NCBI GenBank assembly: GCA_964579825.1
Contig: CAZOHT010000014.1
Span: forward strand, 1-64,000
Origin: SPCO01 sp964579825
GTDB lineage: Bacteria > Chloroflexota > Limnocylindria > Limnocylindrales > CSP1-4
Direction of reading: 5' to 3'
Length of the DNA: 64,000 bases
Below, piece by piece: positions 58,077 through 64,000 of this stretch. The notes beneath the pieces are model-generated. The model was not told the DNA's origin, did no database searches, and worked only from the letters and a program-made list of their open reading frames with translations. The position numbers were made by a program, and so were the translations under genes. Within the stretch, counting starts at the first letter, position 1. Each line of letters opens with the position of its first letter.

Positions 58077-59425
58077 GACCGACCGCCTCGCGCCCGGAGC
58101 AGCCGTCGCACGGTCGAGACCACGCCGTGGAAGCGGAGGTCGCTCGACGACGGGACGCCTGGGAACAAGGGCCAGCAGGCCGTCGCGAGCGGCCGAAGAA
58201 CGTGCTCCGCGTCCGGATCGTCCGTCCATGCCGGGACACCTCGGTCGCCAGCAACATCGAACGCCTCGAGCCGCGGCACCGTCGCCACGATCGGGACCTG
58301 TTCCCCGTCGGCGAGCGTCGGCAGCGAGCCCTCATCGGATGCCTCATTCGCGACGAGCCCGAGCTTGCGCCCGGCGCCCAGGGCGCGAACGTAGGAGGTG
58401 ATACGCAGGACGTCGGGCAACGCCTCGACCCGCGGGGTCACGACGCCGAGCACGACATCGGAGTGGCCGATCAGGTGGCGGTGGCCATCCTCGAGCTGTG
58501 TCCCGAGGTCGACCACGACGAGTTGGAATCCCGCCTGCTCGGCCGCGTCGAGGATCCCGGCGGCCTCCATCGGACCGAACGGGAGCTCGGGACCGAGTCC
58601 CTGCAATGGCAGTTGCGGCAGCGGCAGCAGGCTTACCCCGTAGCGAGTCTCGACGGCGCGTTTCTCGAACGTCATCGAATCGGGCCAGTCGTAGCGGGTC
58701 AGGAGGCGTGAAACCGCCGCGGGATCGAGCCCGAGCCGCAGATGGGCCGCCGGGTTCGTCCGGGCCGCATCCAGAAGGAGCACCCGAACCGGGCGCTCCT
58801 CACCCTCAAGCGTTCGGTACCTGGCGCGCGAGCCGACGAGTGACGCGGCCTCGACGGCGAGCGTCGTCTTGCCGACGCCGCCGGCAAACGACATGAGGCA
58901 GACGACATGGAGCCGGCCGAGCAGGTGCGGGACAGGTGAGGGCGGATCGGACTCGCGATCGGGTCGTTCCGAACCGACGAGGCGCAGACGGGGTCCAGGC
59001 GAGGGCGCAGCTGGTGTTGCCGGCGGCGCGTCTCGCTCCTCGACCGTCGTGGGGACTGTCGATTCAGTCATCGGCGGGTAGACCTCTGCCCCCGCAGTAT
59101 CGTCCTGGCCGCTTAGCTGCGACATATCTGGGCTCTCGAGTGTTGCGTTCCAGCACCGCGAATCGCGGCGGTATCGGACTCCTCGAACGATCCAGCGATA
59201 GGCGGGTTCGCCGCGGACTGGCAGCGCCGCGGCGATCGCGATGGGTCCCGCGCCGAGGACCACAAAGACGAGCCGGATCGGCTCCCAGATCGGCAGCACG
59301 TTGAGGATCGCGGCCACAAGGACGGCCATCGCGCAGATGCCGAGCTGGACCCCGGTCAGCCCGAACGCGATCGGCTCGTCGCGGACAGCGTTCTCCGGGA
59401 CCTCGACGAGGCCGCGCTCGTTCAT
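58073..59425 (-). CDS. PrgI-domain / TadZ-like P-loop ATPase fusion
   Basis: A 450-residue fusion. Residues ~1-90 match the PrgI-type membrane domain of conjugative systems (two TM helices GVQLGICAMAVLV and FVVLGAGPIAIAAALP, then GEPAYRWIVRGVRYR). After a Pro/Thr linker comes a MinD/TadZ-type P-loop NTPase (~170-400) with FAGGVGKTTLA near 185 and LVVVDLGTQLEDG near 290. PrgI normally pairs with VirB4/VirB6, TadZ marks the pole in Tad systems; here they are one protein, consistent with a hybrid machine. Confidence 0.85.
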   Translation of the reverse strand: MNERGLVEVPENAVRDEPIAFGLTGVQLGICAMAVLVAAILNVLPIWEPIRLVFVVLGAGPIAIAAALPVRGEPAYRWIVRGVRYRRDSRCWNATLESPDMSQLSGQDDTAGAEVYPPMTESTVPTTVEERDAPPATPAAPSPGPRLRLVGSERPDRESDPPSPVPHLLGRLHVVCLMSFAGGVGKTTLAVEAASLVGSRARYRTLEGEERPVRVLLLDAARTNPAAHLRLGLDPAAVSRLLTRYDWPDSMTFEKRAVETRYGVSLLPLPQLPLQGLGPELPFGPMEAAGILDAAEQAGFQLVVVDLGTQLEDGHRHLIGHSDVVLGVVTPRVEALPDVLRITSYVRALGAGRKLGLVANEASDEGSLPTLADGEQVPIVATVPRLEAFDVAGDRGVPAWTDDPDAEHVLRPLATACWPLFPGVPSSSDLRFHGVVSTVRRLLRARGGRS

Positions 59426-60519
59426 GTCTCGGCCCGCAGCGGCCCGGGACCCGACAGGGCAGCCGGGATGAGCCCGAAGGGCAATAGGAACATCAGCAGC
59501 GCGCAACCGCTCGCCAGCCCGAGCAGCGCGTTCGTGTCGCTGATGGTCGGCGGGTTCCCATCGGGGCCGATGTGCCCGAGCGCCTCGAGGCTGAAAAGGA
59601 CGAAGACGATCGTCCAGGCGAATCGGACAACGAGGATCGCGAGGAGGATCTTCAGCCAGCCGTTCGTGATCCGCTGCGTCGCCGGCAGGGCGTATGCAGC
59701 GAGGCAGATCGGACCGACCAGGACGAGCAGGCGCTCGACCGCGGAGAGGGCGGCATTGACCATCTGGAGGAACGTCACGAGCACTGCGGCGACGAGCCCG
59801 GCGGACAGCCAGGCGCCGCTGTTCCAGTTGTTCGGCCCTTCGGTGATGCGGGGGTCGAAGCTGGCGTTCTGGAGGACCTGGAACACGCCACCCGACGCCG
59901 GCCAGGCGTCCGAGCCGCCGACGGCGCCCTCAGGTGTGATCGCCACGCCAACCATCGCCAGGTCGGTCGCGATCACGAACTGGGCGAAGACCGAGACGAG
60001 GAAGATCCCGAGGACCGACAACGTGGCGCCGACGACGAAGCGCGGCGTCACCGCCCGTGCGGTGTAGGCCGACTCGCCGGTCGTCCGGCTTGTCATGATC
60101 AAGTAGCCGAGGACCAACCCGCCGAGAGTCAGGAGCGGGATCGTGATGAGCAGGATCTTCCCGTATAGGTCCTTCACGACGTCGTCGGCCATCGGGTCGA
60201 TCGGCGTGAGGGTCTGCCCGCGTAGGCTGTCGAGACCCGCGCGGTTCGCGTCGGTCAGGCGGTTCGACCACCAGATCGTGAGGTCGCGGATCGGGTCGCC
60301 GATGATCGGCAGGTCGCCGCGAGCAAGATCGGCGGCCTCGGTCTCCGGTACGGTCGCCGGGATCTCCGGCATGCTGGACGAACGGCCCAGAACGTTGAGA
60401 CCGAGGCCACCGAACGCCATGGCCAGGAGGACGAGTGCGAGCGGCGCGACCCGCGCCGATGCCGCGAATCCGAGGAGTCCCTGGGGGACGGGCGGCCGGA
60501 GTCGCGAGACGGTCGCCAT
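59422..60519 (-). CDS. VirB6/TrbL-type membrane channel protein
   Basis: A 365-residue membrane protein with about seven TM helices and a soluble stretch (~95-145) between the first and second. The C-terminal helices (GPICLAAYALPATQRITNGWLKILLAILVVR) match TrbL/VirB6-like polytopic subunits of type IV secretion. Position between the VirB2-like and PrgI-type genes supports this. ATGA overlap downstream. Confidence 0.8.
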   Translation of the reverse strand: MATVSRLRPPVPQGLLGFAASARVAPLALVLLAMAFGGLGLNVLGRSSSMPEIPATVPETEAADLARGDLPIIGDPIRDLTIWWSNRLTDANRAGLDSLRGQTLTPIDPMADDVVKDLYGKILLITIPLLTLGGLVLGYLIMTSRTTGESAYTARAVTPRFVVGATLSVLGIFLVSVFAQFVIATDLAMVGVAITPEGAVGGSDAWPASGGVFQVLQNASFDPRITEGPNNWNSGAWLSAGLVAAVLVTFLQMVNAALSAVERLLVLVGPICLAAYALPATQRITNGWLKILLAILVVRFAWTIVFVLFSLEALGHIGPDGNPPTISDTNALLGLASGCALLMFLLPFGLIPAALSGPGPLRAET

Positions 60520-60529
60520 GTCGCCACAG

Positions 60530-60922
60530 TCAGAAGGGCTTTTCGATGAGGCCGTAGGCGACGGCGATGGCCGTGATCGTGCTGACGATGACGCCCGCGA
60601 GGACCATCCAGACGAGGCCCATGATCCCGTTTGAGATCCGCTTCTGGGCCCGGTGCTCGGCGTCGGTATTGGCACCGGCCAGCGTCTTCTCGATGCCGCC
60701 CCACACGATGACCGCGCCGCAGATCGCGACCCCGAGACCGATCGCGATCGCGACGAGGGTCGCGATCATCTTGGTGACCGGCGCCAGGGCCTTCTGGGCT
60801 CCGGAGGGGACGGTCTCGGCCGCCGATGCCGGACCGACCCAGATGAGCAGCAGGAGAGCCGCGGCTAGGGCGGCGATGATTGGCAGGTAAGTCGCGGTAA
60901 AGGCGCGGGCGCGGGGACGCAT
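60530..60922 (-). CDS. VirB2/TrbC-like pilin or channel subunit
   Basis: A 130-residue protein: signal-like helix (~8-33, ending PASAAET), then two TM helices (MIATLVAIAIGLGVAICGAVIVWGG and GIMGLVWMVLAGVIVSTITAIAVAYG) with a short polar loop. This is the VirB2/TrbC layout. First structural gene after the Phd pair. Confidence 0.78.
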   Translation of the reverse strand: MRPRARAFTATYLPIIAALAAALLLLIWVGPASAAETVPSGAQKALAPVTKMIATLVAIAIGLGVAICGAVIVWGGIEKTLAGANTDAEHRAQKRISNGIMGLVWMVLAGVIVSTITAIAVAYGLIEKPF

Positions 60923-60932
60923 GGAAGGCTCC

Positions 60933-61526
60933 TCAGCCGACCGCAGACTCAGTTGCCGCGGGCCTGTCGCGGAACTGACGTACGAACTCGGAGATGGCCG
61001 CCTCGTCGGCTGTGGCCAGGTCGAGGCCGGCCGTCCGGAACCAGCTGACGACACGCGATAGCTTCCGGAGGCGGTAGTACTCCGCGGGAGTGATCAGGAC
61101 GCCGACGAACTTGCCGCTCGAGTAGATCGCGCCCGGGCGACCCTCGCCGACCTCGTCGAGGATCCCCGCCAGGCGGCGCTGGATCTCGGTGATCCCGATC
61201 GTCCGCGGAATGTCGAGGATCTGGCGCGGCTCGCGCGCAAGCCGCCGGACTGCCGTCGCGTTGGCGCGTTCGCGACCGGCGACGATCGCGCCGAGGCTGG
61301 ACGTGTCGTCGACGAGCTCGGGGTAGACCTCGAGCCCATGGAGCGCCGAGAGCGAGCGCTCTATGGCGACCCAGCGCTCGGCCTCCTCGTTGGCGATCAG
61401 GACCGCCGACGGGTCGCCATGCTGGAAGACCATGACCGGGGTTCCGGCCGCGGCGTAGGCGACCGCCAGGCGGGCCTTGTCCCGGAGCTCGTGCATCGGG
61501 ATCGTTCGCAGCTCGCCGGAAATCAC
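60933..61526 (-). CDS. Protein with two Phd/YefM-type antitoxin-like domains
   Basis: A 197-residue protein with two Phd-like units: IPMHELRDKARLAVAYAAAGTPVMVF (residues ~9-35) and IGITEIQRRLAGILDEVG...GVLITPAEYYRLRKL (~105-145). Phd domains bind DNA through an N-terminal beta-alpha motif and often neutralise a toxin. No Doc/RelE-type toxin gene follows; instead it heads the transfer operon, so a purely regulatory role is likely. GTG start overlaps the upstream gene by 4 bp, GAGGAGAGG upstream. Confidence 0.78.
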   Translation of the reverse strand: MISGELRTIPMHELRDKARLAVAYAAAGTPVMVFQHGDPSAVLIANEEAERWVAIERSLSALHGLEVYPELVDDTSSLGAIVAGRERANATAVRRLAREPRQILDIPRTIGITEIQRRLAGILDEVGEGRPGAIYSSGKFVGVLITPAEYYRLRKLSRVVSWFRTAGLDLATADEAAISEFVRQFRDRPAATESAVG

Positions 61527-61813
61527 GCCGCCTCTCCTCGATGCCAACCGTGGGGGACGGGCGCGAGGACCGCCGCCACGTCGCTGTACCAGGTAATGAG
61601 CACGCCACCCTCGCGGGCCTTCGCGAGCACCCTCGGGAAGTCGCGCCAGAACTCGGTGACCCGGAGTGACTCGAACGTGTCATCCGGTCGTCGCGGCCGG
61701 AGCACCGCGATTGGTTCGCTGTACCGGATCACGAGAAAGGTCTCGCCTCGGGCAGCCCGGGCCACACATTCGCCGACCCGGTGCCGCAGGTCCGCGCTCT
61801 TGACCTCTTCCAT
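61523..61813 (-). CDS. Second Phd/YefM-type protein, first gene of the transfer operon
   Basis: A 96-residue Phd-like protein: MEEVKSADLRHRVGECVARA...FLVIRYSEPIAVLRP (1-40), then a second half-unit (RVTEFWRDFPRVLAKAREGG...VAAVLAP) that resembles a repeat. It lies immediately downstream of the direct repeats at 61854-61875, a classical place for an autoregulator. The ATG is chosen by conservation of the SADLRxxVGE motif. Confidence 0.75.
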   Translation of the reverse strand: MEEVKSADLRHRVGECVARAARGETFLVIRYSEPIAVLRPRRPDDTFESLRVTEFWRDFPRVLAKAREGGVLITWYSDVAAVLAPVPHGWHRGEAA

Positions 61814-61853
61814 GCCGGGACCGTACCACCGGATACCGGCGATTTCAACCAGT

Positions 61854-61875
61854 ATGTTGTGTAAGATGTTGTGTA
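61854..61875. promoter_or_regulatory. Direct-repeat operator of the transfer operon
   Basis: Two exact copies of ATGTTGTGTA (minus strand TACACAACAT) with start-to-start spacing of 12 bp, 41 bp upstream of the first Phd gene. AT-rich in an otherwise GC-rich region, so it is a likely promoter/operator. Confidence 0.6.
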
Positions 61876-62003
61876 GTTGGTCCGGCCGGCTCATGGCGTT
61901 GGGTTTCCGGGGCTAGGCCGTCTGCCCACGCCAGACTGGTCACGAGCAGAGTCGCCCGCTCCTGTCGGGCGGGGATGGGGCGGAGCCGCCTACACTCCGG
62001 CCC

Positions 62004-62522
62004 ATGTCCTCATCCCTGTTCACGATCGGCTACCAGGGTGCCAGCCTCGAGCGACTGATCGAATCGCTCGCCGGCGCCGACGTCTCGGTTGTGATCGATA
62101 CGCGCGACACGCCGCACTCCCGTCGCCCGGAGTTCCGCCCGCGTTCGCTCGAGGCGGCGCTGTCCGAGGTGGGCATTCGCTATCTGCAGGCACGAGCCCT
62201 CGGGGCGCCGAGGGACCTGCGAGCCCTCGCCAGCGGCAACTGGGACGGGTTCGCCGACGGCTACCGGGAGCGGCTATCCCTCGTCCGGGAAGAACTCGAG
62301 AGTCTCCTCCCGATCGTGGCCAGCGAGCGGGCCTGCCTTCTCTGTTTTGAGGCCGACCCCGACGCTTGCCACCGGTCGCTTCTGGCCCATGAGATCCAGA
62401 CTCTCCTGGATGTACCCGCCACCCACCTTCGGCCGGGGCGGTCGGACCAGCCCGATGATCACGAAGGTGTGCTGCCGCTTGGCAATGTTGCCCAGGACGA
62501 AGTGGAGATCGCGCGCAGGTAG
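62004..62522 (+). CDS. DUF488 family protein
   Basis: A 172-residue protein: FTIGYQGASLERLIESL at the N-terminus, VVIDTRDTPHSRRPEF near 30 and CLLCFEADPDACHRSLLA near 112 are diagnostic for DUF488. The family is of unknown activity; catalytic-like Cys/His in CFEADPDACHR are present. The last ~80 codons overlap the convergent gene at 62274-63206 by 249 bp; the domain itself ends near residue 130, so the tail may be non-conserved. Confidence 0.85.
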   Translation: MSSSLFTIGYQGASLERLIESLAGADVSVVIDTRDTPHSRRPEFRPRSLEAALSEVGIRYLQARALGAPRDLRALASGNWDGFADGYRERLSLVREELESLLPIVASERACLLCFEADPDACHRSLLAHEIQTLLDVPATHLRPGRSDQPDDHEGVLPLGNVAQDEVEIARR

Positions 62523-63206
62523 TTCCTGCTCGTAGCGCTTGCGGATGGCGTCTCGCCAGGCATCGCCGTAGGCGACCGACCAGTTGCGGTAGGACTCGCC
62601 GATCTCCCAGTCGATGACCGACAACTTGTGGGTCGTGACGCAGGCCTCGTCGTCACAGGTGAAGCGGTAACTGAACTTCCACGGAATCTGCTCGAGGTCG
62701 CGGAGTTGTTTCGACGTCTCCGCGCCGAGGTCGAGGTTCTGCTGGAGGACGTAGGCCTTCTCCTTCGCGGTCCAGGGCTTCGCCTTCTCGATGACCAGTC
62801 CCCTGACTTCCTTGGGCCGGATCATCGCCAGGCTCGTCCCGTTCGCCGCCTGTGCCGCCTGCACCGCTTCAACCGACTTCATGGTGTCGGGCAGCAGGTC
62901 CATACGCCGCCGCCAGCCCTTGATATCCGCCGGCAGTGGCTCACCGATCAACGTGATGCTGTCCTGATCGATCCGCAGGCTCTCCGGTCTGAAGTCGCCC
63001 TTCTTCGGTTTCGACGCCTGGCATTCGATGATCTGGTACTTGGCGAACTGCTTCCCGGCCAGCCGCCGGAAGGTGATTGGGTACATGCGGACCCAGCGGC
63101 CGGTGGCGAGGTCGACCCCTGCGCAGCAGACGGTTTCGCCGTAGGCATGGCTCGGGTTCGGGTAGGTCTTGACGACGACCAACAGACGCTTCTGTTCGTA
63201 CGACAT
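62274..63206 (-). CDS. Conserved protein of unknown function (OB-like N-terminus)
   Basis: A 310-residue soluble protein. N-terminal strand-rich region RLLVVVKTYPNPSHAYGETVCCAG, GRWVRMYPITFR (~8-55) looks like an OB-type nucleic acid domain; a central part has FTCDDEACVTTHKLSVIDWEIGESYRNW (~185-212) with two Cys and one His; the conserved part ends about HTFVIIGLVRPP. The tail (~275-310) runs antisense through the DUF488 gene and may be extra. Adjacent to a nuclease-like gene, which suggests a DNA or RNA processing role. Confidence 0.75.
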   Translation of the reverse strand: MSYEQKRLLVVVKTYPNPSHAYGETVCCAGVDLATGRWVRMYPITFRRLAGKQFAKYQIIECQASKPKKGDFRPESLRIDQDSITLIGEPLPADIKGWRRRMDLLPDTMKSVEAVQAAQAANGTSLAMIRPKEVRGLVIEKAKPWTAKEKAYVLQQNLDLGAETSKQLRDLEQIPWKFSYRFTCDDEACVTTHKLSVIDWEIGESYRNWSVAYGDAWRDAIRKRYEQELPARDLHFVLGNIAKRQHTFVIIGLVRPPRPKVGGGYIQESLDLMGQKRPVASVGVGLKTEKAGPLAGHDREETLEFFPDEG

Positions 63207-63217
63207 CGGGCCTCAAG

Positions 63218-64000
63218 TCACTTGTCGCGAAGGTCCGCGAGGAGGCCGGGCAGGTCATCGAAATGAACGGGCTTGGGTTCGGTGGCGCCCGAGGCCCGTA
63301 CCAAGGTCCAGCCGTCCTTGGTTTCGGACCGATGCCAATCGGCGCTGATGCGACCGATGGTCACCAGGGCGATCTTCGGCTCATCGATCGAGAGCAACTT
63401 CCCGCGGACCTTGGCCTCAAGGATGTGGGCGCCGGTGGTGTCGATCGCCCAGCACGCTCCATCGACCCACCACAGGAAGTCCGGGTAGAAGGCCCCGGAC
63501 GAGCCGACCTGTGTGGGAGTGACGATGCCGTAGCCGTTGAGTGACGCCCGGTCAAAGTTGCGAGCCCAGACGCCGTCGGAGGAGTCGAGCGCCCGGGCAA
63601 ACTCCAGTTCCTCGCCGCGGAAGGCGCTGGGCGAGTTCGGGTACTGGACGTGAACCGAGTGCTGGAACCCGAACACCTCGGTCGTGCGCGGCACGAACGG
63701 CGCCGGCCGCCAGGCCGCCTCCGGGCGAGGATCACGGACGTACACTACCCGCGCCTCGTAGCCGTCGACGTACTCGCGCGCCAGGGCGGCAAGGGTCTGC
63801 TGCGCCTGGGAGTGGGCGCTGGCGGTCTGCGACCACATCGGGCCCGACAGCACCGCCGCTGCGTTCAGGGCCAAACGGGCCTGGCGGGAGAGGGCCCCGA
63901 CGCGATCCAGGAAGAACGCCAGGTTGCTCGACTGGATGTTCTGGCCCACTGCGGCGAAGGCTTGCTGAATCTCGCGGTCGTCGTCGCTCAGGTCGAACTC
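63218..64000 (-). CDS. C-terminal part of a large helicase/restriction-type protein (truncated by window)
   Basis: At least 260 residues are open to the window edge. Near residue 170 of the visible part lies GIVTPTQVGSSGAFYPDFLWWVDG followed by CWAIDTTGAHILEAKVRGKLL. That is the C-terminal nuclease-like region found in DEAD/DEAH-helicase proteins related to type III restriction R subunits. The usual (D/E)xK is written DTT here, so the catalytic lysine may be displaced or absent. Ends 11 bp before the downstream gene starts. The helicase part, if any, lies beyond 64000. Confidence 0.65.
   Translation of the reverse strand, partial: EFDLSDDDREIQQAFAAVGQNIQSSNLAFFLDRVGALSRQARLALNAAAVLSGPMWSQTASAHSQAQQTLAALAREYVDGYEARVVYVRDPRPEAAWRPAPFVPRTTEVFGFQHSVHVQYPNSPSAFRGEELEFARALDSSDGVWARNFDRASLNGYGIVTPTQVGSSGAFYPDFLWWVDGACWAIDTTGAHILEAKVRGKLLSIDEPKIALVTIGRISADWHRSETKDGWTLVRASGATEPKPVHFDDLPGLLADLRDK

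Overview
The window is high-GC DNA with dense, head-to-tail genes that often overlap by 4 bp (ATGA/GTGA) and use many GTG and TTG starts. It contains a 100-N scaffold gap, so it comes from a draft or metagenome assembly. The organism is probably an uncultured aerobic terrestrial bacterium with a Gram-positive-like envelope. Pointers are a System I (Ccm) cytochrome c maturation operon, lipobox lipoproteins, an Lgt-like protein, and a Tad pilus set with no secretin or outer-membrane partner. My best guess is a high-GC Chloroflexota lineage. That is inference: there is no rRNA or marker gene to confirm it.

Region 1 (about 1-22 kb) is a copper and metal-handling island. It holds a P-type ATPase with an unusual CPD metal site, four YHS-domain proteins across the window (one fused to an ABC ATPase), and an ABC exporter operon (HMA-like protein, two FtsX permeases, ABC-YHS, EamA). 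It also holds a DUF302 protein, a Met-rich secreted protein, a YVTN beta-propeller protein, and a five-gene operon of multicopper oxidase plus two tandem response regulator/kinase pairs. At 19-22 kb two TlpA + BNR-repeat modules face away from each other around one operator.

Region 2 (22-44 kb) couples copper, thiol-redox and haem-protein assembly. It has CopC-CopD, a redoxin, a divergent CcdA, a glutaredoxin-like protein, two BlaI/M56-peptidase regulator pairs, a Rieske protein and the complete ccmABCDEFGH-ccdA operon. It continues with CopA (two HMA domains) plus a YHS protein behind a CsoR-like operator. Six dyads of the form ACTAC-N6/7-GTAGT sit in front of the two blaI genes and four other transcription units. 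The spacer length sorts them into two sets, which suggests two parallel BlaI-type regulons. Around 43.4-44.6 kb there are gene remnants, then a 27-residue peptide with 10 cysteines and a thioredoxin-like protein.

Region 3 (45-62 kb) is one long minus-strand operon. It mixes conjugation-type parts (VirB2-, VirB6-, VirB4-, VirD4-like, PrgI domain, lytic transglycosylase/M23) with Tad-pilus parts (TadA, B, C, Flp pilin, TadE/G-like, CpaB, TadZ-like). At its head are two Phd-like repressor genes behind a direct-repeat operator, and at its tail a replication-relaxation protein. It looks like the transfer module of an integrated element using a hybrid Tad/type IV secretion machine. No relaxase, integrase or prepilin peptidase is visible.

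Region 4 (62-64 kb) holds a DUF488 gene, a convergent overlapping gene, and the 3' end of a large gene with a nuclease-like C-terminus. It is probably the edge of a defence or DNA-processing cassette running off the window. I found no tRNA, rRNA, CRISPR array or insertion sequence.
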